This document shows positions 23,757 through 33,035 of a stretch of DNA of 64,000 nucleotides, one piece after another (position 1 is the first letter of the stretch; each line of letters begins with the position of its first letter). The notes beneath the pieces were generated by a model. The model saw only the letters and a list, made by a program, of their open reading frames with translations, did no database searches and had not been told where the DNA came from. This DNA is from Fictibacillus sp. FJAT-27399 (GTDB taxonomy: Bacteria > Bacillota > Bacilli > Bacillales > Fictibacillaceae). The position numbers and the translations under genes were made by a program. The stretch spans positions 1,532,388-1,596,387 of the forward strand of contig NZ_LMVC01000002.1 of NCBI RefSeq assembly GCF_001510655.1, written 5' to 3'.

Positions 23757-24480
23757 TTGTAATTCTGCTCTCCAATTTATTGATTAATCCCACCATCTCA
23801 TTCGTTAATACTCTATTTCTCGGCCTCGGAAGCCGAATCATCACCTCTTCTGTTTCGCCAGATGGATGCAGCAAGATGATTCGGTCACTTAAAAAAACCG
23901 CTTCATGAAGATCATGTGTAACCAAAAGAATGGTTTTGTTTAAATCCTTCCATAGGGAAGAAATCCATTCGTGCATTTCCTTTTTAGTCATCGCATCTAA
24001 AGCACCGAACGGTTCATCAAGAAGAAGTACTTCTTTTCCAGTCAGCAGGGTGCGGAGAAAGGCTATTCTTTGCCGCATCCCCCCTGAAAGTTCATGCGGA
24101 TAAGCATTCCGGTAATTCCACAGTCCTACTTTTTTCAGCCATGAATCCCCCTCTTCTACTTTCTGTCCCTTCTGGTTCTGAATCTCAGGAGCAAGAAGAA
24201 GATTTTCCATGACCGTACGCCAAGGCAGAAGCAAATCCTTTTGAGGCATGTATCCCGCCGCTCCAGGATAGACTGGCTTCTCATGTACGATAATCTCTCC
24301 CTGATCAGGTTTCTCCAGTCCACAGGCAAGCTTGAGCAGGGTACTTTTTCCGGTTCCACTCTTGCCGATGATCGATACAAATTCTCCGGGCGCTGCTGCA
24401 AAATTGATGTTCTTGAGAAGCGGGAGGGCTTGTTTTTGCTCCGTAAAAGAATAAGATACATTCTTAAAGATTATTGACAT
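23731..24480 (-). CDS. thiZ: Thiamin-precursor ABC transporter, ATPase
   Basis: 249 aa. Walker A GKSGTGKST (about residue 39), the signature LSGGMRQR (about 129), Walker B VLLLDEPFGALD (about 151) and switch His in LLVTHDLHEA are all present. It drives uptake with ThiX and ThiY. It lies 23 bases after tenA in the same operon. Confidence 0.9.
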   Translation of the reverse strand: MSIIFKNVSYSFTEQKQALPLLKNINFAAAPGEFVSIIGKSGTGKSTLLKLACGLEKPDQGEIIVHEKPVYPGAAGYMPQKDLLLPWRTVMENLLLAPEIQNQKGQKVEEGDSWLKKVGLWNYRNAYPHELSGGMRQRIAFLRTLLTGKEVLLLDEPFGALDAMTKKEMHEWISSLWKDLNKTILLVTHDLHEAVFLSDRIILLHPSGETEEVMIRLPRPRNRVLTNEMVGLINKLESRITNEQHETIF

Positions 24481-24503
24481 AAAAACTCTCCTTCAAAAGG
24501 TGA

Positions 24504-25190
24504 TTACACCGGCCATCCATGACCGTAATACACCATATCCCAAAACATGAATTCAAAGCGCGATGTGGTCAGGAAATGCTCCTCTAGCACCGCCAATTCC
24601 TGTTCTGTCATATCTTTCGCCAACTTGTTCAGTTCAACAATCAGCCACTGTGCAAGTGCACCGAACTCTTCTGATGCATACATCTCAATCCATCGGGTAT
24701 ACGGATGCTCTGCGAGGCTTCCCGCTTCCCTCTTTAATAGCGTTCCGATCTCGTGGTAGCTCCACATGCACGGCAGCAGGCATGTGATTAACTCAGCAAG
24801 TGTTCCCTGCTGGGAGGCGTTCATCATATAGCGAGTGTACGCAAGGTTAATTGGAGAAGCTTGCTCAGCCTCCAGTTCCTCGGGCTCGATGCCGATTTCA
24901 TGGCAGTACTCGCGGTGAAGATCCATTTCTGTATTCAATGTTTCATGAAGCAGGCTTGAAAACCAGCTCATCGTCTCTGTATCCTTGGATTTTATCGTCC
25001 CTAACGCAAAGAGCTTTGCATAATCCTTTAAAAACACATAATCCTGTTTCATGTAATAAGCAAAGCGCTCTTTAGGCAAGGAACCATCTTTAATACCCTG
25101 AACGAACGGATGAAGATGAGTATGCTTCCAGATTGGTTCCACGTTTCTGTGTAATCTATCTGTAAATCGTTCTTCCTTTAACTTTGTCAT
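24504..25190 (-). CDS. tenA: Aminopyrimidine aminohydrolase (thiaminase II) TenA
   Basis: A 228-aa all-helical protein. It hydrolyses aminomethyl-HMP to HMP in thiamin salvage. The catalytic Cys141 lies in CLLPCMWSY, Asp50 in MKQDYVFLKDY, and the C-terminal glutamate region is FEFMFWDMVYY. The ATG overlaps the stop of ylmB by 4 bases. Next step after YlmB deformylation, before HMP kinase (not in this window). Confidence 0.93.
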   Translation of the reverse strand: MTKLKEERFTDRLHRNVEPIWKHTHLHPFVQGIKDGSLPKERFAYYMKQDYVFLKDYAKLFALGTIKSKDTETMSWFSSLLHETLNTEMDLHREYCHEIGIEPEELEAEQASPINLAYTRYMMNASQQGTLAELITCLLPCMWSYHEIGTLLKREAGSLAEHPYTRWIEMYASEEFGALAQWLIVELNKLAKDMTEQELAVLEEHFLTTSRFEFMFWDMVYYGHGWPV

Positions 25191-26473
25191 GGTTTATTGC
25201 TCCTTTCTGTATTGCACCACTTTGCAATAAATCCGGCGAGAACCTTTGAATGCTCCAGCAACTGTTTAAGCCTCACCTTTTCATTGACAGCATGGGCTTC
25301 GTTCAGCTCTCCCGGGCCATAAATAACATCTGGAATTCCCGCCTGTCCAAGCCACCCCGCATCTGTAACGGTCGGCGACATCGAAACAGCAGCTTTCTGT
25401 TCTGAAACGGCATCATGCTGTTCTTTCAGTACTGCCAATGCTTCATGATTGTGATCAACATTAAGTGCAGGAAAGATTTCACCCTTCTCCTCAATCATGG
25501 ATATTCCTCCCCACTTAAACAGAGGCAGGTTGTTTTTTAGCCATGGATCGGCCATTGCTATAGCAATAATGTGCTCCTCAATTTCTTTTGCAACATCTTC
25601 ATACGTCTCATTCGGGTAAAAATGAACAGTAACCCAAAGTTTGCATTCATCAGCGATAAATGCAGCATTCCTGCCTCCTTCAATGACAGAGGGATTGATG
25701 GTCGTGCTTCCGAACGGGAAGTTTGGATATGTTTTGGTTACTGCCCAATGCCGTTCAAGTTCCTGCAGCCCTTCTATAATCTTCATCATTTTTTCAATGG
25801 CGCTCGCTCCTATTATTCCGCCGCCTGCATGAATCATCCGCGAGCGAAGGCCATCATGAAAGGTCTCTTTACTTTTTATCGTGATCCAGCCGGTGATGAC
25901 CCCGCCTTGTCCATGAATCTCAAGATTGGACGTATCAGCCACGAGCGCAAAGTCAGCTTTCATTCCCCGATCTATACAGGATTTGGTACCCGCTTCCCCG
26001 GCTTCTTCGCCGGTTACTGATTGAAAAAAGAGGTCCCCTTTCAGCTTGATCCCCAGCTCATGAAGAAGCTGAAGAGCAAACAGAGAAGAGGCCATGCCTC
26101 CCTTCATGTCTGCTGTACCCCGTCCATAGAGCCATCCATCTTCCTCCATCAGCACAAACGGCGGATACTTCCATTGCGTTTCATCCCCGACAGCTACGAC
26201 ATCAATGTGGCCGTTAAGAAGAAGGCTTTGATATTCCTCTGAGGCATCTCCTTGTTTTGATCCTGCGACAATCTTGTCGCCAGGAAACAGCTCCCACTCC
26301 TCCGTCTTAAATCCAAGGCCAGAGAGGATGGATTTCACGCAGCTTTGTGCCTCTTCTGTGTTTCTTGCAGGAGGACTGACCGTCTGAAAGGCAACGAGCT
26401 CTCTTAAAATCTCAATCAGCCTCTCCTGTCTCTCCTCCGCTAATCTATTAATCTTCTCTTGTAATCCGCTCAT
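25187..26473 (-). CDS. ylmB: Formylaminopyrimidine deformylase YlmB (M20 family)
   Basis: 428 aa, cytosolic, dizinc. Metal-binding motifs are NGHIDVVAVGD (about residue 87), YGRGTADMKGGMA, VTGEEAGEAGT and the C-terminal GELNEAHAVNE. M20 members include ArgE and DapE, but position as first gene of a TPP-riboswitch operon with tenA and a thiamin-precursor transporter points to N-formyl-4-amino-5-aminomethyl-2-methylpyrimidine as substrate. AAAGGAGG precedes the ATG. Confidence 0.9.
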   Translation of the reverse strand: MSGLQEKINRLAEERQERLIEILRELVAFQTVSPPARNTEEAQSCVKSILSGLGFKTEEWELFPGDKIVAGSKQGDASEEYQSLLLNGHIDVVAVGDETQWKYPPFVLMEEDGWLYGRGTADMKGGMASSLFALQLLHELGIKLKGDLFFQSVTGEEAGEAGTKSCIDRGMKADFALVADTSNLEIHGQGGVITGWITIKSKETFHDGLRSRMIHAGGGIIGASAIEKMMKIIEGLQELERHWAVTKTYPNFPFGSTTINPSVIEGGRNAAFIADECKLWVTVHFYPNETYEDVAKEIEEHIIAIAMADPWLKNNLPLFKWGGISMIEEKGEIFPALNVDHNHEALAVLKEQHDAVSEQKAAVSMSPTVTDAGWLGQAGIPDVIYGPGELNEAHAVNEKVRLKQLLEHSKVLAGFIAKWCNTERSNKP

Positions 26474-26510
26474 GGCAGCCTCCTTTATCTTTTATCTGGT
26501 GCCATTTATC

Positions 26511-26563
26511 TGGTGCCAGGCACCAGTCTTTAAATACTTGTGTAACGGCGGTGCCTGGCACCG
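26511..26563. repeat. GGTGCCTGGCACC palindromic repeat, copy 3
   Basis: Two GGTGCC(A/T)GGCACC arms flank an ATACTTGTGTAA core. It lies inside the ylmB leader, between the riboswitch terminator and the start codon. Ends are approximate. Confidence 0.8.
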
Positions 26564-26576
26564 TAGAAATCTACGC

Positions 26577-26608
26577 AAAAAAGCCGCCTTCATGAGAGAT
26601 GGCGGCTG
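26577..26608 (-). terminator. Terminator of the ylmB-operon TPP riboswitch
   Basis: AGCCGCCATC and GGCGGCT pair, followed by TTTTTT on the minus strand. Confidence 0.85.
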
Positions 26609-26654
26609 AGGTTTTTGCTGAGGTCATCTATTCTGAATCAGCTTGTTGCTTCAG

Positions 26655-26742
26655 AGCGCTTCCCTCCGCTGGTATAATCCAGATCAGGTTCCAAGGGTCT
26701 AGAACACAAAGGTTCAGTCTCAGCCGCACGGCCCCCCTAGCA
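26655..26742 (-). ncRNA. TPP riboswitch (ylmB-tenA-thiZXY operon)
   Basis: Minus strand carries the THI-box signatures GCGGCTGAGACTGAACC, CCCTTGGAACCTGATCTGG and ATACCAGCGGAGGGAAG in order. It lies between the end of thiF and the ylmB terminator, so it separates the two thiamin operons. Confidence 0.95.
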
Positions 26743-26755
26743 GATTGCTATTTCA

Positions 26756-27778
26756 TTATCCTATTAAACTGTAATAGAGATTTTTCGCTTCTGTTATATC
26801 TTTCGTGCCATGAATCAGTACGCGTCCGTCCTTGAAAAAGACAAGCCGCTGTTCTTCTTGATTGCTGTATGAAAGCAGATAAGGGTTCTGTTCTACTTTC
26901 CCGCCAAGCCGCGACAGGGACAAAGAAAGCTCATCCAAATCCCTTTCTCCCTTTTCCGAAGGACGGATCTGGACGGTGTTCCTTCCGCAGAGCACAGCTG
27001 TCTTCGTCTGATTTTCAGGATTCAGATGCGGATACTGAGGATGTTCTCCACAGGAAGGACAGTCCGTTTTTTTTAGCTTTTGGACATCCATCGCCAAATA
27101 ATGATTGTTCCATACATCAAAGGAAACCAGTTTGTTGCGGAGTGCAGCGGTGTTGCCCGTCAGCAGCTTCAGTGCTTCAGACGTCTGGTGAGCGACAACC
27201 ATTTGGACAACAGGCGCAATGATTCCCGCCGTATCACACGTTGTTCCGCCCATCGGCACCTTCTCCAGGAGACAGCTTAGACAAGGGGTCTCCCCGGGTA
27301 AAATCACATAACTGAGTCCGTAGCTTCCAACGCATGCGCCGTAAATCCAAGGAATCTTCTTCTCCTGGGAGATGTCATTGATCAGCAATCGCGTATCAAA
27401 ATTATCTGTCGCATCAATGATCAGATCGGCAAACTCCGTCAGTTCCCTCAGTTCTTCAGCTCCTGCATCCAAAACAAGGCCCTCTACGTGGATATCGGAA
27501 TTAACCTGTTCCAGCCGTTCTCTTGCAGCAACCGCTTTAGGCATCCGGTACTTTGCATCTTCCTCGCTGAAAAGCTGCTGACGCTGGAGGTTGCTCCATT
27601 CTACATAGTCACGGTCAGCAATCGTGATCCTGCCCACACCCGCGCGGGCAAGAATTTCTGCATTGCCCGTACCGAGCGCACCCGCACCGATAATCACAAC
27701 ATGTTTATCAGACAAGAGATCCTGTCCCTCTTCTCCTATAGGCTCGAATAACATCTGCCTGGAGTAGCGATCATTCAT
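26756..27778 (-). CDS. thiF: Sulfur-carrier adenylyltransferase ThiF
   Basis: 340 aa of the E1-like family. ATP motif GAGALGTGNAEILARAG (about residue 32), DRDYVEWSNLQRQ, and two CxxC zinc pairs (CLSC about 172, CPSC about 246) with the cysteine in TTCDTAGI between. It adenylates the C-terminal glycine of ThiS. About 90 residues beyond the E1 core form an extra C-terminal domain. The start overlaps the thiG stop; last gene of its operon. Confidence 0.92.
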   Translation of the reverse strand: MNDRYSRQMLFEPIGEEGQDLLSDKHVVIIGAGALGTGNAEILARAGVGRITIADRDYVEWSNLQRQQLFSEEDAKYRMPKAVAARERLEQVNSDIHVEGLVLDAGAEELRELTEFADLIIDATDNFDTRLLINDISQEKKIPWIYGACVGSYGLSYVILPGETPCLSCLLEKVPMGGTTCDTAGIIAPVVQMVVAHQTSEALKLLTGNTAALRNKLVSFDVWNNHYLAMDVQKLKKTDCPSCGEHPQYPHLNPENQTKTAVLCGRNTVQIRPSEKGERDLDELSLSLSRLGGKVEQNPYLLSYSNQEEQRLVFFKDGRVLIHGTKDITEAKNLYYSLIG

Positions 27779-28542
27779 TAAATACTCATTCCCTCCAGCG
27801 GACTGCTTGCCGCTGCATACCTTTTCTTTGGAATTCTTCCCGCTTCATACCCGAGACGGCCGGCTTCAATGGCAAGCTTCATGGCCTCGGCCATTTTTAC
27901 TGGATTATCGGCCCCTGATACCGCTGAATTCAGCAGTACTCCATCAGCCCCCAACTCCATGGCCGCCGCCGCATCAGCCGGTGATCCGATGCCCGCATCT
28001 ACAATCACTGGTATATTGGCCTGCTCAATAATAAGGCTTATGTTTAACGGGTTGATGATCCCGAGGCCAGATCCAATGGGGGAAGCTCCGGGCATTATGG
28101 CATGCACGCCAAGTTCCTCTAATTTTTGTGCAAGAATGACATCATCTGAAGCATAGGGCAAGACCGTAAACCCCTCTTCCAACAGCATTTCTGAAGCCCG
28201 CAGCGTTTCCAGCGGATCAGGCAACAGAGTTTTAAAATCTCCTATCACTTCTACCTTTATCATATCACATAGCCCCGAAGCTTTTGCCAGCTTCGCGATT
28301 CTAACCGCCTCTTCTGCCGTTTTCGCACCCGCCGTGTTCGGCAGAAGCGTAAAGTTCTCTGCCTCCAGCTTTTCTAAAAAGTTTGGCTGGTCAGGATCAA
28401 AAATGTTCATCCTTCTTACGGCAAATGTAAGGATTTCCGTGCCCGACACCCTTACTGCCTCTTTTTGGACATCAAAATCAGGGAATTTACCTGTTCCTAA
28501 AAGCAATCTGGAGCGAAATTCATAGTTTCCAATCTTCAGCAT
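27778..28542 (-). CDS. thiG: Thiazole synthase ThiG
   Basis: A 254-aa (alpha/beta)8 barrel that builds the thiazole phosphate from DXP, dehydroglycine and ThiS thiocarboxylate. Lys96 in [10 protein letters not shown] is the Schiff-base lysine, and [11 protein letters not shown] and [11 protein letters not shown] are the phosphate-binding loops. Its ribosome site is made by the terminal glycine codons of thiS. Confidence 0.96.
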   Translation of the reverse strand: MLKIGNYEFRSRLLLGTGKFPDFDVQKEAVRVSGTEILTFAVRRMNIFDPDQPNFLEKLEAENFTLLPNTAGAKTAEEAVRIAKLAKASGLCDMIKVEVIGDFKTLLPDPLETLRASEMLLEEGFTVLPYASDDVILAQKLEELGVHAIMPGASPIGSGLGIINPLNISLIIEQANIPVIVDAGIGSPADAAAAMELGADGVLLNSAVSGADNPVKMAEAMKLAIEAGRLGYEAGRIPKKRYAAASSPLEGMSI

Positions 28543-28546
28543 AACC

Positions 28547-28747
28547 TCATCCTCCTCCTACAAAATGTACGATTTCTATTTTGTCACCATCTGCTAAACG
28601 CGTTTCTGCGTGCTGGTTTATATCCAAAATTTCTTGATTCAATTCAACGATTGCCCCTTTGCCGGCAAGCTTTAACTCTCCCAAAAGTTCCTGGATTGTA
28701 CGGGCTGAGGCTATATCTAAGGCTGTTCCGTTAACCATCAGTTTCAT
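28547..28747 (-). CDS. thiS: Sulfur carrier protein ThiS
   Basis: 66 aa with a beta-grasp ubiquitin-like fold. It ends HFVGGG, carrying the glycine tail activated by ThiF. The ATG at 28747 (MKLMVNG) fits AAAGGATG; the ATG at 28756 is directly against it and is rejected. Overlaps the end of thiO by 7 bases only through the ribosome site region. Confidence 0.94.
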   Translation of the reverse strand: MKLMVNGTALDIASARTIQELLGELKLAGKGAIVELNQEILDINQHAETRLADGDKIEIVHFVGGG

Positions 28748-28752
28748 GAGAC

Positions 28753-29883
28753 TCATCCTTTCATCTTTTCATAGGCAAACCGGTCTGGCGCAAACTCTTT
28801 TAATCTTTCTTCCTGCAGATTTCCGATCAGCAGCTCTGCCATCCATCGCCCTGTCAGCGGACTGAGCAGGATCCCATTGCGAAAATGGCCTGCCGCAATG
28901 TACAAGTCTTTATGGTAAGGATGTTTCCCCATGTACGGGAGGCCATCAGGAGTTTGCGGCCGAAACCCTGTCCATGCCTTCTCCCATTCGCCCTCTTCGA
29001 TAGCAGGAAGGACTTCACTCGCTTTTGTCAGCAGTTCCAAAACTCCCTTTGCTCTGACCTTTCTGTCGTATGTACCTGCCTCCATTGTTGCTCCGATTAC
29101 GAGCCTGCCTCCTTGCTTAGGGACGAGATAGCATTCATCTGAGATAACAGTTGATGTAATGACCGGTTCTAAAAAGGTTAAAGAAAGACACTCTCCCTTT
29201 ACTGGAAAAAGAGGCATGTGCAATCCGGTCTGGGCCGCCAGTTTCCCTGTCCAGACGCCTGATGCGAGCACTGCCTTCTCTCCGAAAAACATACCCGCGC
29301 TCGTTTGGATTCCAATCCCTGACCGGCCCATTTCGAATCCGGCTGCTTCGGTATAATCTAAAAAATCAGCTCCAAGCATTGCTGCCGATTGGGCAAAGGC
29401 TTTCGTCAATTGAGATGGATTGACCTGGCCGTCTTTCGGCAAATACATTGCACCTTCCAATCCGCTGGACAGCTTCGGCTCCATTTTCAAAAGCTCCGAT
29501 CCGCTGATCCACTCTGCCGGCTGGCCGTTATCGTTGTGAAAATCAATGAGTTGCTGCAATCGGAGGCTTTCCTTTTCATTTTTTGCCGCTTTAAACAGCC
29601 CTTTGTCTATAAACTCAATGTCAATCCCGCTGATTTCCTTCAGTTCCCTGTTTAACTCAGGAAAAAGACTCCTGCTCTCACGGGCCATCGTGTAGAGCGG
29701 CCCTGCCTCATTCAGTTCTGCCTGCGCTCCAAGCATTCCTGCAGCGGCCGATGAAGCTTCACTGCCTATTCGGTTCTTTTCAATCACAAGCACGGTATAC
29801 TCTGTATGTTTGCGCAAATAGTAAGCAATGGCACAGCCGATTATCCCCCCTCCAGCAATGATCACATCATAGTGCCTGGGCAT
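28753..29883 (-). CDS. thiO: Glycine oxidase ThiO
   Basis: 376 aa. FAD-dependent oxidation of glycine to dehydroglycine for ThiG. N-terminal dinucleotide motif IAGGGIIGCAIAYYL (about residue 10), DAO-family C-terminal block AWTGFRPQTPDGLPYMG and AAGHFRNGILLSP. Start overlaps the tenI stop. Confidence 0.93.
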   Translation of the reverse strand: MPRHYDVIIAGGGIIGCAIAYYLRKHTEYTVLVIEKNRIGSEASSAAAGMLGAQAELNEAGPLYTMARESRSLFPELNRELKEISGIDIEFIDKGLFKAAKNEKESLRLQQLIDFHNDNGQPAEWISGSELLKMEPKLSSGLEGAMYLPKDGQVNPSQLTKAFAQSAAMLGADFLDYTEAAGFEMGRSGIGIQTSAGMFFGEKAVLASGVWTGKLAAQTGLHMPLFPVKGECLSLTFLEPVITSTVISDECYLVPKQGGRLVIGATMEAGTYDRKVRAKGVLELLTKASEVLPAIEEGEWEKAWTGFRPQTPDGLPYMGKHPYHKDLYIAAGHFRNGILLSPLTGRWMAELLIGNLQEERLKEFAPDRFAYEKMKG

Positions 29884-30500
29884 TATGACATCTCCTCCTT
29901 CTTAAGTGCTTCCGCATAGCCTTTCGCTTCTAAACCCGGATCTGCCGCCGACCAGATCCCCGACATGACGGCGATTCCTTTTGCTCCCGCTTTTATGAGT
30001 TCACTAGTATTACTTGGTGTAACTCCTCCGATGGCGATAACTGGAACAGTGACCGCTTCAGCAACCTCCCGCAATTGATCCAGACCCCGCGGCTCGCTCC
30101 CTTTTTTGCTTCCTGTTTTAAAAACGTGTCCGTAAAACAAATAATGAGCTCCTTTTTCTTCAGCATAGAGCGCTTCATCTATGGAATGAACGGATTGGCC
30201 GATTCTCAGCCCGCTAAAATAGCGGTGTACGATTTCAGGATCAAGACTGGAGCCTTTTAAGTGAACGCCTTCAGCTCCCGAAGCAACGGCTACATCCACA
30301 CGGTCATTGATATAGATCTGCTCCCGGCCCAATCCTGCTCTCTTCAATCTCTCTGCCAGATTAAAAATCTCACTGGCACCTTTGTCTTTTTCCCTGATAT
30401 GTATGCATGTCACATATGGAGCCAGGATGGATGCGGCCGAGATGATTTCGTCAGGCTGCTTCCTTCCATTCGTCATTACATGAAACTCGAATTTCCCCAT
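29883..30500 (-). CDS. tenI: Thiazole tautomerase TenI (ThiE-like fold)
   Basis: 205 aa. IHIREKDKG (about residue 34), INDRVDVAVASGAEGVHL and GGVTPSNTSELIKAGAKGIAVMS give the ThiE/TenI barrel. Position as first gene before thiO-thiS-thiG favours TenI, which aromatises the ThiG product; a thiamin-phosphate synthase role cannot be excluded from motifs alone. AAGGAGG precedes the ATG. Confidence 0.85.
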   Translation of the reverse strand: MGKFEFHVMTNGRKQPDEIISAASILAPYVTCIHIREKDKGASEIFNLAERLKRAGLGREQIYINDRVDVAVASGAEGVHLKGSSLDPEIVHRYFSGLRIGQSVHSIDEALYAEEKGAHYLFYGHVFKTGSKKGSEPRGLDQLREVAEAVTVPVIAIGGVTPSNTSELIKAGAKGIAVMSGIWSAADPGLEAKGYAEALKKEEMS

Positions 30501-30522
30501 CTTGCATCCTCCTTTTCTCCAT

Positions 30523-30556
30523 GCAAAAAAGCCACCCTTTTCGCAAAGAGTGGCTG
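30523..30556 (-). terminator. Terminator of the tenI-operon TPP riboswitch
   Basis: AGCCACTCTTTGCG and GGGTGGCT pair, followed by TTTTTT on the minus strand. Confidence 0.85.
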
Positions 30557-30610
30557 ATTATCTGTTTTCTAATCAAGAGCAGCTGTATGTGTCATACAGT
30601 GCAGATTCCA

Positions 30611-30695
30611 CTTCCCTACGCTGGCATCATCCAGATCAGGTTCAAAGGGTTTAGAACAGGTTGTTCAGTCTCAGCCGGCAAAGGCTCCCCCAGTG
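30611..30695 (-). ncRNA. TPP riboswitch (tenI-thiO-thiS-thiG-thiF operon)
   Basis: GCCGGCTGAGACTGAAC, CCCTTTGAACCTGATCTGG and ATGCCAGCGTAGGGAAG on the minus strand match the THI-box consensus. TPP binding should favour the terminator at 30523-30556. Confidence 0.95.
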
Positions 30696-30753
30696 TTGCT
30701 AATAGGTATTTAATTAATTTCATCTTACCATTCAGGTCAAAAATGTAAAGAGA

Positions 30754-32136
30754 TTAAAATTTGATCTTCGATTCCAGGAAGGATCGAAGCTCTGAGACCG
30801 GCATGCGGACCTGTTCCATTGTGTCGCGGTCACGTACCGTTACCTGCTGATCTTCTTTAGAATCAAAATCATACGTAATACAGAAAGGAGTTCCGATTTC
30901 ATCCTGTCTGCGGTAACGTTTTCCGATGGAGCCTGTTTCATCATAATCGACCATGAAGTCGCTGGCAAGACCGGCAAATACTTCCCTTGCTTCTTCAGAA
31001 AGCTTTTTCGATAAAGGAAGCACTGCTGCTTTAAACGGCGCTAGAGCTGGATGCAAGTGAAGAACAGCCCTTGTATCTCCGCCTTCAAGCTCTTCCTCTT
31101 CAAACGCGTCGATCAAGAACGCAAGTGTTACACGGTCTGCGCCAAGTGAAGGCTCGATGCAATAAGGGATGTAACGGTCATTCGTTTCTTGATCGATATA
31201 GTTAAAGTCTTCACCAGAGTGCTCGCTGTGGCGCTTAAGGTCAAAATCAGTACGGGATGCGATGCCCCAAAGCTCTCCCCAGCCAAACGGGAACTGGTAT
31301 TCAAAATCTGTCGTAGCGTTGCTGTAGTGGGAAAGCTCTTCGGATTCATGGTCACGCAGGCGAAGCTTGTCCTGTTTCATGCCAAGATTCAATAAGAAAT
31401 CGTGAGCATACTGCTTCCAGAAATCAAACCATTTCAGTTCTTCGCCAGGCTTGCAGAAGAACTCGAGCTCCATCTGTTCGAACTCACGGGTACGGAACGT
31501 AAAGTTACCAGGTGTGATCTCATTACGGAAGCTTTTGCCGACCTGAGCGATCCCGAACGGCAATTTCTTTCTCATCGTACGCTGCACGTTTTTAAAGTTT
31601 ACAAAGATCCCTTGTGCTGTTTCGGGACGAAGATAGATTTCGTTCGTGCTGGATTCCGTTACACCCTGGAACGTTTTAAACATCAGGTTAAACTGGCGGA
31701 TAGATGTAAAATCGTGCGCATCACAATCCGGACATGCGATGTTATGCTCTTCAATCAACTTTTCCATTTCATCGAAAGAAAGCCCGTCAACAATCTTCTC
31801 GATTCCTTTTTCAGCAAGTGCATCTTCAATCAATTTATCGGCACGGTGTCTTGCCTTACATTGCTTACAGTCGATCATTGGATCATTGAAGTTTCCGATG
31901 TGTCCAGATGCTACCCATGTTTGCGGGTTCATGAGAATCGCTGCATCCAAACCAACATTGTATGGAGATTCCTGAACAAACTTTTTCCACCAAGCTTTTT
32001 TCACGTTGTTCTTCAGTTCAACGCCGAGCGGGCCATAATCCCACGTATTGGACAAGCCTCCGTAAATTTCTGAACCCGGAAAAATAAATCCACGCTGTTT
32101 TGCCATGTTGACGATCTGTTCCATTGTCACACTCAT
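30754..32136 (-). CDS. glyQS: Glycyl-tRNA synthetase, single-chain (alpha2) type
   Basis: A 460-aa class II synthetase of the dimeric type. Motif-like blocks are [19 protein letters not shown] (about residue 18), [33 protein letters not shown] (motif 2) and [14 protein letters not shown] (motif 3); the anticodon domain begins near [11 protein letters not shown]. The start is the ATG at 32136 behind AAAGGAGAG. Bacillus subtilis uses the two-subunit enzyme, so this lineage carries the other type. Controlled by a T-box leader. Confidence 0.95.
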   Translation of the reverse strand: MSVTMEQIVNMAKQRGFIFPGSEIYGGLSNTWDYGPLGVELKNNVKKAWWKKFVQESPYNVGLDAAILMNPQTWVASGHIGNFNDPMIDCKQCKARHRADKLIEDALAEKGIEKIVDGLSFDEMEKLIEEHNIACPDCDAHDFTSIRQFNLMFKTFQGVTESSTNEIYLRPETAQGIFVNFKNVQRTMRKKLPFGIAQVGKSFRNEITPGNFTFRTREFEQMELEFFCKPGEELKWFDFWKQYAHDFLLNLGMKQDKLRLRDHESEELSHYSNATTDFEYQFPFGWGELWGIASRTDFDLKRHSEHSGEDFNYIDQETNDRYIPYCIEPSLGADRVTLAFLIDAFEEEELEGGDTRAVLHLHPALAPFKAAVLPLSKKLSEEAREVFAGLASDFMVDYDETGSIGKRYRRQDEIGTPFCITYDFDSKEDQQVTVRDRDTMEQVRMPVSELRSFLESKIKF

Positions 32137-32177
32137 GACCATCTCTCCTTTTTTAGTAAATGCTAATTAAATCAACC

Positions 32178-32226
32178 AAAAAAGCCCTCATCCATAGACA
32201 AATATCCTTGTCCAGGGACGAGAGCT
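32178..32226 (-). terminator. T-box terminator of the glycyl-tRNA synthetase leader
   Basis: GCTCTCGTCC pairs with GGATGAGGGC, followed by TTTTTT; an antiterminator with the T-box sequence competes. Confidence 0.85.
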
Positions 32227-32392
32227 TATACTCACGCGGTTCCACCCTAATTGATGCTAAAAAAAGCATCCGCTTTGGTCAATTAATCGCTCGAGACTGC
32301 CGTTTCTCTGAACTTTTGTCCGGGCTTCCACCACCCCCGGATCGCTTTTCAAAAGCACCTCAGATACTATTCGTCTGTCATAGCTTTACATG
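32186..32392 (-). ncRNA. T-box leader, glycine specifier
   Basis: On the minus strand the T-box core GGGTGGAACCGCG lies at 32235-32247. Stem I shows the AG bulge and GGTGGTGGAAGCCCGG, and the specifier loop reads AACGGCAG, giving GGC (Gly). Uncharged tRNA-Gly should stabilise the antiterminator. Confidence 0.92.
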
Positions 32393-32399
32393 TTTAGAT

Positions 32400-32648
32400 T
32401 ATGGGGAAAATAGTACAATTTTTCAGCCGCATTGTCAAGTTTTTTCAGCCAGTTGGCCCTTTCCCCTATTATAAACCAGAAGTTTCCGGTTCATTCAAGT
32501 TGGTTGAAGAGTGTTTACTGTCCGATGTGGGTGTTTTACCTGCCGATGTTTCGGATTCACATGCCAATCTCACTCAATTACAGGCCAATTTCTCAGACAG
32601 CAAAAAAACTCTTCACGTTATCAGCGAAGAGTTTTTTATCTTTACTTA
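32400..32648. other. Intergenic stretch beyond the T-box leader
   Basis: No credible gene. It holds the glyQS promoter region and, at 32603-32637, the terminator of the next minus-strand gene (AAAACTCTTC pairing with GAAGAGTTTTTT). Confidence 0.5.
32603..32637. terminator. Terminator of the LSm-like gene
   Basis: AAAACTCTTC and GAAGAGTTTT form a stem with A and T runs on both sides. Confidence 0.8.
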
Positions 32649-33035
32649 TCAAAACCCGCCAAAGCCTCCGCCCGGGAAGCCTCCATAGCCGCCTGGGAAA
32701 CCGCCGTATCCGCCCGGAAAACCGCCGTACCCTCCCGGAAAACCGCCAAAGCCGCCAGGATATGGTGCAACCCCGCCGTATCCGTAACCGTAGCCATAAG
32801 CGAACGGACGGGGCGCAAGGGCAAACCCTGCAATGGAACCGAGTCCAAGACCTACCAAGGCTGCACCAAGGACCGGAAAGAACCGCCCTGTCCCATCGTC
32901 ATGATAGGGAAGGAGATAGACATTTTCTGTATCAACACTTTGGATGGAGCCTCTATAGACACTCCCGTCATGGGTGGTAATTTCAACGTCTTGCCCAATA
33001 TGCTGACAGCAAAGACCGTAATATTGTTCCTTCAA
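32649..33035 (-). CDS. LSm-like N-terminal domain fused to a GGYGGFP-repeat tail
   Basis: 128 aa. Residues 8-45 (HIGQDVEITTHDGSVYRGSI, then VDTENVYLLP) have the strand pattern of LSm/Hfq-like small barrels. Residues 52-75 are hydrophobic and Gly-rich; the tail from about 82 is four to five copies of the 7-residue unit GGYGGFP. Proteins with such tails in bacilli are often spore-surface proteins, but that is inference. It reads from the ATG at 33035 with AGGAGG-like sequence upstream. Confidence 0.65.
   Translation of the reverse strand: MKEQYYGLCCQHIGQDVEITTHDGSVYRGSIQSVDTENVYLLPYHDDGTGRFFPVLGAALVGLGLGSIAGFALAPRPFAYGYGYGYGGVAPYPGGFGGFPGGYGGFPGGYGGFPGGYGGFPGGGFGGF

Noticed and set aside
31402-32073. 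A 223-codon + frame antisense to the glycyl-tRNA synthetase gene
   Set aside because: Shadow of a strongly conserved gene; no ribosome site and no recognisable domains.
32680-32770. Regular spacing of short repeats, considered as CRISPR or a VNTR locus
   Set aside because: The repeats are 21-base codon repeats of the Gly-rich tail with no spacers.
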